64,000 nt of DNA from Metabacillus endolithicus (GCF_023078335.1 NZ_CP095550.1:558001-622000); one strand, 5' to 3'. Counted from the stretch's first letter, positions 1 through 10,240 are shown. Notes: generated by a model not told the origin, from the sequence alone. Made by a program: numbers and translations.

Positions 1-696
1 AAAATGTTCATTCACATCAGTAAGCTTGCCATCTAAGTTGATCATATAAACAAGTTCAGGGTTAAATTCAAATAGTGATTTATATCGTTGTTCACTTTCA
101 GCAAGCTTCTTTTCAGCTTCTACCTTTTCTGTTACATCTCTTCCCATAACAACTAATTCTTTTCGCGAACCATTTTCATAAAAACTAGGAATCTTTATCG
201 TATCAAAGGTTTTAGTCGTACCATCAGGCATTGGTATTATTTCAATACATCTACTTGGTTTTCCTTCTAGCCAAGCCTGTTCATCTGAAGTTTCACAATA
301 CCTAAGTGCTTCAGCATAAAATTCCGTATACTCAGCAAGCTCGGAATCTTTTTTCCCAATATAATTTACGTTTTCAATCTGAAAAAGCCTTAAAGCAAAA
401 TCATTTGCCCTTGTCCACCGGCCTTCTCCATCCTTAAAATTAACAAAGTCAACCATCGAATTAATTAACAATGATAGCTTTGTCTTTTCTTGTTTTTCCG
501 TTATATAGGCTTCTCTTTTTAAGACCAAATAGTATATGAAAAAACTAGTTATTAAAACAAAAATAAAGCCCTTGATATTTTGAAATACTAATAAAGCTTC
601 TTTTGATATATTTATAGTAACCAAAACATTGTCAGTAACTAAAATCCATATAAAACTAAACAAAACATAACCAATAAGAATTTTGTATTTTTTCAA
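1..696 (-). CDS. Membrane-anchored PAS-domain sensor protein (3' end outside window)
   Basis: Partial gene running off the left edge, about 232 codons visible. I chose the TTG start at 694-696 because an AAGGAGAAG ribosome binding site lies just upstream and no ATG fits. The N-terminus has two hydrophobic segments (roughly residues 4-24 and 36-58), followed by a PAS-like sensor region (about 70-190, including the stretch ENVNYIGKKDSELAEY), a PAC-type end (VVMGRDVTEKVEAEKKLAESE) and the start of a second PAS domain (YKSLFEFNPELVYMINLDGK). Such proteins usually end in a GGDEF/EAL, histidine kinase or methyl-accepting output domain, but that part is not visible, so the output is unknown. It likely senses a small ligand or redox state at the membrane and acts on the cytoplasmic side. 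It is transcribed in the same direction as gltAB but separated from it by a terminator. Confidence 0.7.
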   Translation of the reverse strand, partial: MKKYKILIGYVLFSFIWILVTDNVLVTINISKEALLVFQNIKGFIFVLITSFFIYYLVLKREAYITEKQEKTKLSLLINSMVDFVNFKDGEGRWTRANDFALRLFQIENVNYIGKKDSELAEYTEFYAEALRYCETSDEQAWLEGKPSRCIEIIPMPDGTTKTFDTIKIPSFYENGSRKELVVMGRDVTEKVEAEKKLAESEQRYKSLFEFNPELVYMINLDGKLTDVNEHF

Positions 697-779
697 GATT
701 TACTTCTCCTTATTTGAAGGATACATAAATTTTATTGTACTAAAGATTAAAAGAGCAGTCCAATAGGAATAAATGTCAA

Positions 780-808
780 AAGACCTAAAGTACGAGACTT
801 TAGGTCTT
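780..808 (-). terminator. Terminator of the gltAB operon
   Basis: A 12-bp perfect inverted repeat (arms 780-791 and 797-808, loop ACGAG) lies directly after the expected gltB stop at 832-834. On the minus strand it is followed by a short T-rich stretch. Confidence 0.75.
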
Positions 809-831
809 AAAAATAAGAATCTATTTAAAAA

Positions 832-2317
832 TTAAGCTAATACTGTACTACCCATTAAATACAGATCTACTTCACGTGCTGCTTCACGACCTTCGTTAAT
901 AAGCCCAAACAATTAGGCTCTGACCACGACGAGCATCACCAGCGGCAAATACACCATCAATATTTGTACGGAACTCACCATATTTAGCAGCAACCACATT
1001 TCTAGCTGTTTGATCAACACCAAACTGCTTTAGAACTGGTTGTTCAGCTCCTTCAAAACCAATCGCAATGAATACTAGTTGAGCAGGCCATACTTTTTCT
1101 GATCCTTGTACTTCTTCAAAGTAATAACGACCTTCTTCATCTTTTAGTTTTTCCATTTGAATAGTATGAAGTTCTTTAAGATTTCCATTTTCATCTGAAA
1201 CAAGCTTTGTCGTTTGGATGCAATATTGACGAGGATCTTCACCAAATTTAGCTTCCGCTTCTTCATAAGCATATTCCATTGTGAAAACATGTGGAGCTTC
1301 TGGCCACATATTTTCTTTTTTACGTGACATTGGTAATTTAGGATGCTTACCAAACTGAACTACGCTATTACAATTTTGACGGATAGCTGTAGCAACACAG
1401 TCAGCACCTGTGTCTCCCCCACCAATTACGATGACATCTTTGCCTTCAGCATTGATAAACTGGCCATCTTCAAAGTTTGTATTAAGATAGCTTTTTGTTA
1501 CATCTGTAAGATAATCCATTGCAAAGTGAACACCGGTTGCTTCACGACCCTCAATCTTCAGATCACGCTGCTTTTGAGCACCAACACAAAGAATAACTGC
1601 ATCATGCTGCTCACGTAACTGTTCAGACGTGATGTCTTTTCCAACTTCAGTATTCGTGACAAAAGTAATACCTTCTTGAGTTAATAAGTTCACACGTCGT
1701 TCAACAATACCCTTATCAAGTTTCATGTTAGGAATACCATATGTTAGCAATCCACCTGGGCGATCTGCACGTTCATAAACAGTCACTGTATGACCAGCTT
1801 GGTTTAATTGATCTGCAGCTGCTAAACCAGCAGGACCTGAACCAACAATTGCAATCTTTTTACCTGTACGTTTTTCTGGAACACGCGGAGTGATCCAACC
1901 ATTTTCAAAGCCTTTATCAATAATCGCTTTTTCAATGTTCTTAATTGTAACGGCAGGATCTGAGATTGCTACGTTACATGACCCTTCACAAGGTGCAGGA
2001 CATACTCTTCCTGTAAATTCAGGGAAGTTATTTGTTTTCAATAGACGTTCTAATGCTTCCTTCCATCTTCCACGATAGACTAAGTCATTCCACTCAGGAA
2101 TTAAGTTATGAATTGGACATCCTGAAGTGAAACCATTAATCTCAGTACCAATATGACAGAAAGGAGTAGCGCAATCCATGCAGCGCGCTCCTTGTCTGCT
2201 TAACTTTTCCTCAGAGAAAGGAGCTGAATACTCTTTCCAGTCATTTAAACGTGTGAGAGGGTCGCGCTCAGCTGCCTCTTCACGTTTAAACTCTAAAAAT
2301 CCTGTTGCTTTCCCCAT
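832..2317 (-). pseudogene. gltB: Glutamate synthase small subunit, frameshifted near its C-terminus
   Basis: This is the NADPH-linked small (beta) subunit of glutamate synthase, which passes electrons from NADPH through FAD and Fe-S clusters to the large subunit. The N-terminal cysteine clusters (CMDCATPFC, CPIHN and CPAPCEGSC, about residues 47-115) bind 4Fe-4S centres. A dinucleotide-binding motif GSGPAGLAAADQL begins near residue 159 and a second, VIGGGDTGADC, near 297. The frame stops at 896-898 after RRGQSLIVWAY. Removing one T of the minus-strand TT at 901-902 restores INEGREAAREVDLYLMGST and a stop at 832-834, giving about 494 residues, the usual length. So the last 22 residues are lost through a one-base insertion, either real or a sequencing error. 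It starts 16 bp after gltA and is cotranscribed with it. Confidence 0.88.
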
Positions 2318-2332
2318 CTTCCTCTCCCCTTT

Positions 2333-5300
2333 CTACTGTACTACTGCTTTGGAACGTGACGCTTTTGTCGCCGAACCTTTTTTCTCAGATTTTGCATTTG
2401 CTTCAAACGCACTCATAATTGCTTCTTCATTTGTTAGTCCAGCAGCCATTTGCTCAGCAATACGATTCATCATACGCTTGTAATCTTTTGGAATAACTTT
2501 CACAAATTTCTCTACTGTTTCAGTCCAATGGTCTAGAACAAATTTCGCTTTCGGACTTCCTGTATAGTCATAATGATTTTGAACCATTTCTTTTAAGAAG
2601 TTTATTTCTTGGTCATCTACTAAACTCTCAAATTCAATCATTTCATCATTGCAAGTTGCTTTGAACTCATCCTTATTATCAGCAAGTACGTATGCAATAC
2701 CACCAGACATACCTGCACCAAAGTTTTTACCAACTTCACCAAGGATCACAACACGGCCACCAGTCATATATTCACAGCCATGGTCCCCTACACCTTCAAC
2801 AACAACATTTACTCCACTGTTACGAACACCGAAGCGTTCACCAGCATGACCATTAATGTATGCTTCACCGCTTGTTGCACCATAGAATGGTACATTTCCG
2901 ATGATCACATTATCTGCAGCAACAATGCTTGAATCGGCTGAAGGTTTAACAATGATTTTACCACCAGATAAACCTTTTCCTAGGTAGTCATTGGCATCAC
3001 CAGTTAAATGCATTGTCACACCTTTAGGAACAAATGCACCAAAGCTTTGACCAGCAGAGCCAGTGAAACGAAGGGTGATTGTATCTTCCGGTAATCCTTC
3101 TTCACCATAACGTTTTGAAATCTCACTACCAACAATTGTACCTGCAACACGGTTAATATTTTTTATAGTAAATGAAGCATCAATTGGTGTACCAGATTCG
3201 ATTGCTTTTTCTACTTTAGGTAAAATTTCAACCATATCCAATGATTGTTCAATTTTATGGTTTTGTTTAATTTTTGCAGTACGAGTACCTTCAGGTTGGA
3301 ATAAAAGTGTTGAAAGATCTAGATGTTTTGCTTTCCAGTGAGCTTTTGCACGTTCACTTACTTCTAATACATCCGTGCTTCCAACCATTTCATCCATTGT
3401 TCTGAAGCCTAGCTCAGCCATAATTTCACGTACTTCTTGAGCCACAAAACGCATGTAGTTCACGATGTGATCTGGATCTCCAGTGAATTTATCACGAAGC
3501 TCAGGATTTTGTGTTGCAACACCTACTGGACAAGTATCTAAATGACAAACGCGCATCATAATACAACCCATAACAACAAGTGGAGCTGTGGCAAAGCCAT
3601 ACTCTTCTGCACCTAAGATAGCTGCTAGAGCTACATCGCGACCAGTCATTAATTTTCCATCTGTTTCTAATACAACGCGATCACGAAGACCGTTAAGCAT
3701 TAATGTTTGATGAGCTTCCGCTAGTCCAAGCTCCCATGGAAGACCTGTATGTTTAATACTAGTTTTTGGAGAAGCACCAGTACCACCATCATAACCACTA
3801 ATAACAATAACATCAGCAGCACCTTTAGCAACACCTGCTGCAATTGTACCAACACCAGCTTTAGCAACAAGTTTTACACTGATACGTGCATCGCGATTTG
3901 AGTTTTTCAAATCATGAATAAGCTGTGCTAGATCCTCAATTGAATAAATATCATGGTGAGGCGGTGGTGAAATTAATCCCACACCTGGTGTTGAACCACG
4001 AACATCGGCAACCCATGGGTAAACTTTGTTACCAGGTAATTGTCCACCTTCACCAGGCTTCGCACCTTGTGCCATTTTAATTTGAAGTTCATCAGCATTT
4101 ACTAAATAGTGACTCTTAACACCAAAACGTCCAGATGCAATTTGTTTCACAGCACTGCGTCGAAGATCACCGTTTGCATCAGTAGTAAAACGGTTTGAAT
4201 CTTCTCCACCCTCACCACTGTTACTTTTACCGCCAAGACGGTTCATAGCAATCGCAAGTGTTTCATGTGCTTCTTTACTTAATGAACCAAATGACATCGC
4301 ACCTGTTTTAAAACGTTTAACGATTGAATCAACTGATTCTACTTCATCAATTGAAATGGATTGTTTTTTGTTGTTGAATGAGAATAGATTACGTAAGAAA
4401 CCAATTCTCTCTTCATTTGCAGCTTCAGAATATTGTTTAAACAGGCTGTAATCATTTTTGCGACAAGTCCACTGTAACGTATGAATTGTCTTAGGATTGA
4501 ATGCATGGTGCTCCCCATTTTTTCTCCATTGGAAGTCACTACCAGAATTCAATACCTTGTCAACTTTTTCAGAAAAAGCATCTTTATGACGTAATACAGC
4601 TTCTTTTGCAATTGTATCTAGATCAATTCCACCAAGTTGTGTTGCTGTACCAGTAAAGAATCGATCAACAATCTCCTGGCTGATTCCAACTGCTTCAAAA
4701 ATTTGTGCTCCACGGTAACTTTGTACTGTAGAAATCCCCATCTTAGACATTACTTTTACAACACCTTCAGTAACACCTTTGATGTATTTTGCTACAACTT
4801 CATCATAGCCGTATGAAAGACTACCATCTAATACAGCTTCTTTATAAGTTGCAAATGCTAAATATGGATTAATTGCATCTACTCCGTAACCAATTAAAGC
4901 AGCGAAATGATGAACTTCTCTTGCTTCACCAGACTCAATGACAAGACTCGCCTTTGTACGTGTTCCTTGACGAACTAAATGTTGGTGAAGTGCACCTACT
5001 GCTAAAAGAGCTGGAATAGCAACCTTCTCAGAGTTCATGGCACGATCTGAGATAATAATGATATTTACACCATCAGCAATTGCTTGATCTGCTTCTGCAC
5101 ATATCTCATTTACTGCCTCATCAAGATTATCCGTAAACAATGCTTGAAGTGTTTTACTCTTGAAACCAGCGTGTAAGTTTAAACGTAATTGTGCTAATTG
5201 ATCATTTGAAAGTACAGGTGAATCTAATTGAATTCTACGTGCGTTTTCTTTCGTAGGATGAAGAATATTTCCTTCAGTACCTAATAACGTCATTGTAGAA

Positions 5301-6901
5301 GTAACAATTTGTTCCCTAATTGCATCAATTGGCGGGTTCGTTACTTGAGCAAATAATTGCTTAAAGTAGTTAAATAATGATTGTGGGCGATCTGACAATA
5401 CCGCAAGTGGAGTGTCATTCCCCATTGATCCTAGTGGGTCTTTTCCTTCTGTAATGATAGGAAGTAAATATTTTTGGATATCTTCGTACGTATAACCAAA
5501 AGCTTGTTGACGCTCAGCAATATCTGTTACAACTTCTTCTTCTAAATCTGCCGCTTGGTTTTCAAGCTTAATAAGCTGTTCTGTTAACCATTCTTGATAC
5601 GGCTCTTCTTGTGCCATTTCTTCTTTAATTTCTTCATCAGATATGATACGCCCTTGCTCTAAGTCGATTAACAACATTTTTCCTGAGGCTTAAGCGGTCT
5701 TTGTATAAAACATCTTTTTCATCTACTTCAATAACACCTACTTCAGATGAGAAGATGATGTAGTCGTCTTTTGTTACATAATAACGTGCTGGACGAAGAC
5801 CATTACGATCTAAAATCGCACCAATTTGTTTACCATTTGTAAACGAAATTGCGGTTGGACCATCCCATGGTTCCATTAAGCAGCTATGATATTCATAGAA
5901 CGCTCTTTTTCAGGACTCATATGAGGATTCTCAGTCCAAGGTTCTGGAATCATCATCATCGCTGCATGAGCTGGCTTTCGACCTGCTAAAACAAAGAATT
6001 CAAATGCGTTATCTAAAATAGATGAGTCACTACCGTCTGCATCTAGAATTGGTAGTACTTTATTTAAATCTTCGCCAAATGCTTCTGACACGAATTGTTG
6101 TTCTCTTGCTTTCATCCAATTCATGTTTCCACGAAGTGTATTAATTTCTCCGTTATGAATTAAGTATCGATTTGGATGTGCTCTTTCCCAGCTTGGGAAT
6201 GTGTTTGTACTAAAGCGTGAGTGAACTAAAGAGAATGCAGAAACGAAATCTTTATCCTGTAGATCAAGATAGAATGTATCAACTTGTTCAGGAGTTAATA
6301 GTCCTTTGTAGACAATTGTGCTGCTTGAAAGACTAGTAAAATAAAAACGCAGTTCACGTTCTCTTGCCCAGTTTTCAGCTTGTTTACGAATTACATATAA
6401 TTTACGTTCAAACGTAATATTATCTTGGATTGATTCATCTGCTCCAATAAACACCTGACGAACAACTGGGCAGCTTAATTTTGCTACTGGTCCAATTTCT
6501 TTTGCGTTTACAGGTACATCTCTCCAACCTAATAAAGTTTGACCTTCAGCTTCAATAAATTTGTTTAATTGTTCTTCAATCTGTTGACGTTCTGAATCGT
6601 CATTTGAGAAAAACATCATTCCGACACCGTAGCGTCCACTTTCAGGAAGGGTCATTTCCTGACAAACCTTTTTAAAGTATGCATCAGGGATTTGTACCAT
6701 TAATCCGGCACCATCTCCTGTTAATGGGTCACTGCCTTGTCCACCCCTGTGGTCTAATTGACAAAGCATACTTAGTCCTTTTTTTACAATATCATGTGTA
6801 GCATGGCCTTTAATATGAGCGTATAAACCGATACCGCATGCATCATGTTCAAATTCAGGACGGTAGAGACCTTGTGCTTTAGGTATTTGATTGTAAGTCA
6901 T
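2333..6901 (-). pseudogene. gltA: Glutamate synthase large subunit, two frameshifts
   Basis: The large (alpha) subunit of glutamate synthase makes two glutamates from glutamine and 2-oxoglutarate and is central to ammonium assimilation. The conserved HDACGIGLYAHIKG start carries the class II amidotransferase domain; CGIG contains the nucleophile Cys after propeptide removal. The FMN-binding synthase domain ([20 protein letters not shown]) with 3Fe-4S cysteines ([13 protein letters not shown]) and the C-terminal GXGXG beta-helix domain follow. Together the pieces give about 1,520 residues, the normal size. The frame is broken twice. Around 5895-5899, bases are missing before [13 protein letters not shown] (1 or 4 nt). 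At 5677-5681 an extra T (A on the coding strand) in a five-base run shifts RLSLRKMLLID. The three pieces are 5876-6901, 5637-5876 (its frame opens upstream of its first Met) and 2333-5677. The protein is otherwise fully conserved. Confidence 0.9.
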
Positions 6902-6913
6902 GTATATCTCCCC

Positions 6914-6930
6914 CGTTAGATAATCTTACA
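6914..6930 (-). promoter_or_regulatory. TnrA/GlnR box in the gltA leader
   Basis: On the minus strand TGTAAGATTATCTAACG matches the TnrA/GlnR consensus TGTNANAWWWTNTNACA at 16 of 17 positions. It lies about 18-34 bases downstream of the predicted gltA transcription start. In B. subtilis, TnrA represses gltAB from a downstream site during nitrogen limitation; the same role is inferred here. Confidence 0.7.
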
Positions 6931-6953
6931 CCCGAGAATTTTCAGATAATTAC

Positions 6954-6982
6954 ATTATATCTTCCATAATTGATATTAACAA
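6954..6982 (-). promoter_or_regulatory. Sigma-A promoter of gltAB
   Basis: Minus strand: -35 TTGTTA (6977-6982), 17-bp spacer, -10 TATAAT (6954-6959). The predicted start is near 6947, leaving a leader of about 46 nt before the gltA ATG at 6901. Confidence 0.75.
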
Positions 6983-7003
6983 TATATAATTTAGATTAAA
7001 ACA

Positions 7004-7018
7004 ATCTCAATTTGATAT
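7004..7018 (+). promoter_or_regulatory. GltC-binding box in the gltC-gltA intergenic region
   Basis: ATCTCAATTTGATAT closely resembles the GltC box (ATCTCA-type dyad). Its centre lies about 64 bp upstream of the predicted gltA start and it overlaps the likely gltC promoter. That is the arrangement known for B. subtilis, where GltC activates gltAB and represses itself. Confidence 0.65.
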
Positions 7019-7038
7019 AAATAGTTTGGAGGCCTATT

Positions 7039-7941
7039 ATGGAATTACGACAATTACGTTATTTTATGGAAGTAGCCGAGCGTGAGCATGTATCTGAAGC
7101 TGCTCAATATTTACATGTTGCTCAATCTGCGATAAGTAGACAAATTGCTAATCTTGAAGCGGAATTAGGTGTTACCTTATTTGAAAGAGAAGGTCGAAAT
7201 GTCAAGCTTACACCGATTGGAAAGGTGTTTCTTACTCATACAAAAACTGCAATGAAAGCAATTGATTATGCGAAAAAACAAATCGATGAGTACTTAGACC
7301 CAGAGAGAGGAACAATTAAGATTGGATTTCCAACAAGTCTTGCTAGTCACTTGTTGCCAACCGTTATATCAGCATTTAAGGATAAACATCCAAATGTTGC
7401 CTTTCATTTGCGTCAAGGCTCCTATAAATTTTTAATTGATTCTGTTGTGAACCGTGAAATTGATTTAGCATTTTTAGGGCCAGTCCCTCAAAATAATCCT
7501 GAAGTTGAAGGAACAATTTTATTTACAGAGAGCATTTCTGCTTTAATACCATCATCACACCATCTAGCATCAAAAAGCAGTATTCTGCTTAATGAGTTAA
7601 GAAATGACTCTTTTGTTCTTTTCCCTAGAGGATTTGTTTTACAAGAAATTGTGGTGGAATCTTGTAAGCAAGCAGGATTTGTTCCAAACATTTCTTCTGT
7701 AGGAGAAGATTTGGACGCTATCAAAGGTTTAGTTTCAGCAGGAATGGGTGTTACTTTGTTGCCAGAAAGTACATTTCATGAGTCCATCCCCCGCTTTACA
7801 GTAAAAATACCAATTGAACTTCCGTTAGTTAGACGTTCAGTTGGTATTATCGTTTCTAAGAAAAGAGATCTTGCACCTTCGGAAAAAGTGTTTTATAAGT
7901 TTGTAAAAGACTTTTTCTCGATGCTAGAGCAATATCAATAA
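7039..7941 (+). CDS. gltC: LysR-type transcriptional activator of gltAB (GltC)
   Basis: 300 residues, the exact LysR-family size. The N-terminal winged helix is MELRQLRYFMEVAEREHVSE through SAISRQIANLEAELGVTLFER (residues 1-60), followed by an effector-binding domain of periplasmic-binding-protein fold. A strong GGAGG ribosome binding site sits 7 bases upstream of the ATG. The gene is divergent from gltAB with 137 bp between them, which is the B. subtilis arrangement and supports the GltC assignment over other LysR proteins. GltC senses 2-oxoglutarate versus glutamate and activates gltAB; this is family knowledge, not read from the sequence. Confidence 0.92.
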   Translation: MELRQLRYFMEVAEREHVSEAAQYLHVAQSAISRQIANLEAELGVTLFEREGRNVKLTPIGKVFLTHTKTAMKAIDYAKKQIDEYLDPERGTIKIGFPTSLASHLLPTVISAFKDKHPNVAFHLRQGSYKFLIDSVVNREIDLAFLGPVPQNNPEVEGTILFTESISALIPSSHHLASKSSILLNELRNDSFVLFPRGFVLQEIVVESCKQAGFVPNISSVGEDLDAIKGLVSAGMGVTLLPESTFHESIPRFTVKIPIELPLVRRSVGIIVSKKRDLAPSEKVFYKFVKDFFSMLEQYQ

Positions 7942-7950
7942 ATCCATTCT

Positions 7951-7981
7951 GAGTTGACTCTAGAATTTGCTAGGTCAACTC
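7951..7981 (+). terminator. Terminator after gltC
   Basis: GAGTTGAC (7951-7958) pairs with GTCAACTC (7974-7981), with an inner CTAG/CTAG pair. It starts 10 bases after the gltC stop; the T tract is weak. Confidence 0.65.
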
Positions 7982-8201
7982 TTGCTTTATCATAACATTT
8001 ATTAGTATGTATGGAATTAGAAATTAATGGGATTTCAATCTATTATCTCGTTAGCTTATTCCTAGTTTCTTCTATTATATATAGGAATCAAACGCTTTCA
8101 TTTTTTGAGGTTTTGAGAAAAAGAGGCATTTACTTCTTAGGAATGATATCTATGGTTTAGAGGAACATAAGAAAACAAAATAAAAAAGGAGGATGTTGTT
8201 T

Positions 8202-8384
8202 ATGAAAAAAGAACAATACCTATCTAATGCCCCAAAACAAGAGCAATTTACATTACAAACGGATGGTACTTTTCCTAATAAGAAAAATATTGATGGTGAT
8301 TCAGTTATGGAACATAAAAACCAAGAAGTGGCTAATTCATTAATTGCTGAAAAAGAAATTGGTCAACAACAGGAAAACCTTTAA
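8202..8384 (+). CDS. Small hydrophilic protein of unknown function
   Basis: 60 residues from the ATG at 8202, chosen because AAAGGAGG lies at a proper distance before it; an in-frame ATG at 8193 overlaps that site. The protein is polar and rich in Gln, Lys, Asn and Glu with no membrane segment (it starts MKKEQYLSNAPKQEQF and ends EIGQQQENL). It has the look of the small hydrophilic proteins common in spore formers, but I recognise no family. It stands alone between gltC and the phosphodiesterase gene and is followed by a terminator. Confidence 0.6.
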   Translation: MKKEQYLSNAPKQEQFTLQTDGTFPNKKNIDGDSVMEHKNQEVANSLIAEKEIGQQQENL

Positions 8385-8393
8385 ACCTTATGC

Positions 8394-8420
8394 AAAGAGG
8401 CTCACAATGTGAACCTCTTT
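8394..8420. terminator. Bidirectional terminator
   Basis: AAAGAGG-CTCACA pairs with TGTGAA-CCTCTTT between two convergent genes (plus-strand small gene and minus-strand phosphodiesterase). Confidence 0.7.
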
Positions 8421-8429
8421 TCTGTTCAT

Positions 8430-9260
8430 TCATCCTTTATTGTTCATAAAAAAATCAGGATAGTCTGTTATGATTCCATCCACCTTTGCATCTAGTAGCG
8501 GCTTAATTGTTTTTTTATCTCTAACTGTGTATGGCATAGTCCTCATGTTATACGAGTGAATTTTTTTTACTAATTTATTCGTAACAAGAGCTTTATTTGG
8601 GTTTATAAATTGCACTAATGAAGACCAATCTTTTAATTGTACATTTGACACTCCTTGTACTCGATACTTAACAAGTAAGCCGAGAGGAACATGTGCTATC
8701 TTAGTATGAAATTTTTCTAACCATTCAAAATCAAAAGATTGGACAATAACCTCTTCATTTTCAAATTTTTCCTTCCTGAAAATATTAAGTTCTTCAGCCA
8801 ATTTTACATGAAGATCATCATATAAACCTGGATTTTTCACTTCAATTAACAAACCTATTTTCCCTTTGAATGTTAGCAATACTTCTTCTAAACTTGGAAC
8901 TTTTTGTCCAGAAAATTTCTTATGATACCAAGAACCAGCATCTAGTTTTCTTAATTCCTCATATGTAAATTCTTTAACTTCACCAGTTCCATTTGTTGTC
9001 CTATCAACGGTGGGGTCATGAATAACCACCAATTTTCCATCTTTTGTCATCTGTAGATCAAGTTCAATATAATCAGCTTCTAGCTCTACTGCCTTATTAA
9101 AAGCTGCCATGGTGTTTTCAGGAGCATGCCCTGAAGCACCTCGATGTGCAACAACTTTGAGGTTCCCTTTTATATTATGATGTTTTCTTTTTAAAAATTG
9201 AAAGCTCTCTCTAAATTTATGAATCATCTTCACATTTCTAATTTCCCTTTGCTTGTTCAT
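8430..9260 (-). CDS. Glycerophosphodiester phosphodiesterase (GDPD family)
   Basis: Hydrolyses glycerophosphodiesters to glycerol-3-phosphate and an alcohol. The GDPD domain starts at residue 36 with VVAHRGASGHAPENTMAAF (catalytic His and the HRG motif). It continues with the metal-binding ELDLQMTKDGKLVVIHDPTV (E-x-D and second catalytic His), IEVKNPG and the C-terminal VDGIITDYPD. 276 residues is a little longer than the minimal 240-residue cytosolic form because of a basic 35-residue N-terminal extension with no clear signal peptide. The start is uncertain: no good ribosome binding site precedes the first ATG and another in-frame ATG is at residue 12. It stands alone, convergent with the upstream small gene. 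It resembles the UgpQ/YhdW/YqiK type. Confidence 0.85.
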   Translation of the reverse strand: MNKQREIRNVKMIHKFRESFQFLKRKHHNIKGNLKVVAHRGASGHAPENTMAAFNKAVELEADYIELDLQMTKDGKLVVIHDPTVDRTTNGTGEVKEFTYEELRKLDAGSWYHKKFSGQKVPSLEEVLLTFKGKIGLLIEVKNPGLYDDLHVKLAEELNIFRKEKFENEEVIVQSFDFEWLEKFHTKIAHVPLGLLVKYRVQGVSNVQLKDWSSLVQFINPNKALVTNKLVKKIHSYNMRTMPYTVRDKKTIKPLLDAKVDGIITDYPDFFMNNKG

Positions 9261-9353
9261 ATTAGGACATCGCTCACAACAAATTCAAATCTTTGAAAGA
9301 AAAGGAAAATTCAAGTAAAGTACAATTAAGAATATTGTTAGGAGGTAAAAATT

Positions 9354-10112
9354 GTGAATGACGTTATTAACACCTTAACAAGTCACCGTTCTTTTCGTCA
9401 ATATGAAGAAAAACAGGTAGAACAAGAACATCTAAATGCGATTCTTTCCTCTGCTCAAGCAGCTCCTAATTGGATTAATGGGCAGCAGGTTTCTGTTATT
9501 GTTATTAAAGATAAAAAGAAAAAGCAAGAGCTTTCTGTTTTATGTGGTAATCAAAAACATATCGATCAGGCACCAGTTTTTTTAGTTTTTTGTGCGGATT
9601 TTTACCGAGCGAAACTAGCAAGCGAAATGGAAAATGCTCCTTTTGAAGTAGTAAATGATGCTGATTCTTTATTAGTTGGAGCAACAGATGTTGGGATCGC
9701 ACTAAGTAATGCAATAGCTGCTTCAGAATCATTAGGTTTAGGAACTGTTCCAATAGGTGGGATACGTCGAAGACCACTAGAAGTAATTGAATTATTACAT
9801 TTACCTGAATACGTTATACCGATATCAGGATTGTGTATTGGTTATGCTTCAGAGGACCCCGGCTTAAACCCTAGATTACCTAAAGATGCATTTATTCATA
9901 ATGAGTCCTATAATGAGAAACAACAAAAATATTTAGAAGAGTACAACAAGCTGTATAAACAGCATCAACTCAATAAAACAAATGGTCAAAGAGACACTTC
10001 GTGGACTGAAAGAATATCGAACTTTTATAAAGGCTCACATTATAATAATAATTACCCTGACGTACCCAAAATGCTTAAAAAGCAGGGATTTACTTGTAAA
10101 GATTTATCATAA
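9354..10112 (+). CDS. nfrA: NADPH-dependent FMN nitroreductase, NfrA type
   Basis: Oxygen-insensitive flavin nitroreductase of the NfrA/FRP family, which reduces nitroaromatics, quinones or FMN with NADPH. The GTG at 9354 is preceded at 7 bases by TAGGAGGT. The N-terminus has the family signature SHRSFRQYEEKQV followed by AQAAPNWINGQQ; IGGIRRRPLEV and LPVxGLCIGYASEDPGLNPRLP-type sequence later match the NfrA FMN/NADPH pocket. Length 252 is close to B. subtilis NfrA1 (249). The C-terminal tail (YKGSHYNNNYPDVPKMLKKQ) is also typical. It is monocistronic with its own terminator, transcribed away from the phosphodiesterase. Physiological substrate unknown. Confidence 0.85.
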   Translation: MNDVINTLTSHRSFRQYEEKQVEQEHLNAILSSAQAAPNWINGQQVSVIVIKDKKKKQELSVLCGNQKHIDQAPVFLVFCADFYRAKLASEMENAPFEVVNDADSLLVGATDVGIALSNAIAASESLGLGTVPIGGIRRRPLEVIELLHLPEYVIPISGLCIGYASEDPGLNPRLPKDAFIHNESYNEKQQKYLEEYNKLYKQHQLNKTNGQRDTSWTERISNFYKGSHYNNNYPDVPKMLKKQGFTCKDLS

Positions 10113-10120
10113 ACCACTTA

Positions 10121-10150
10121 ACTGACAAGATTTCCCTTGTCAGTTTTTTA
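10121..10150 (+). terminator. Terminator after nfrA
   Basis: ACTGACAAG (10121-10129) pairs with CTTGTCAGT (10136-10144), followed by six Ts. Confidence 0.85.
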
Positions 10151-10182
10151 TTTATTAAACTAACATGCAATTTAGTTAACAT

Positions 10183-10205
10183 TTCATAAAAAATGATTTT
10201 ATGAA
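10183..10205. repeat. Inverted repeat upstream of the SinI-like gene
   Basis: TTCATAAAA (10183-10191) and TTTTATGAA (10197-10205) form a perfect 9-bp dyad with a 5-bp centre, ending 10 bp before the -35 box of the predicted promoter. A regulator site is possible; no regulator is recognised. Confidence 0.4.
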
Positions 10206-10214
10206 CGAAAAATG

Positions 10215-10240
10215 GTTTTAATCGTTTTTAAACCGGGTAT
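10215..10240 (+). promoter_or_regulatory. Sigma-B-like promoter of the SinI-like gene
   Basis: GTTTTA (10215-10220), 14-bp spacer, GGGTAT (10235-10240), compared with the sigma-B consensus GTTTAA-N12-15-GGGTAT: 11 of 12 positions match. It lies about 50 bp upstream of the start codon at 10296. Confidence 0.65.

Noticed and set aside
1343..1618. Plus-strand open frames inside gltB, gltA, odhA, odhB and other genes
   Set aside because: They are antisense shadows without ribosome binding sites, known domains or coding bias.
9505..9777. Antisense gene within nfrA
   Set aside because: No ribosome binding site and fully overlapping a conserved enzyme.
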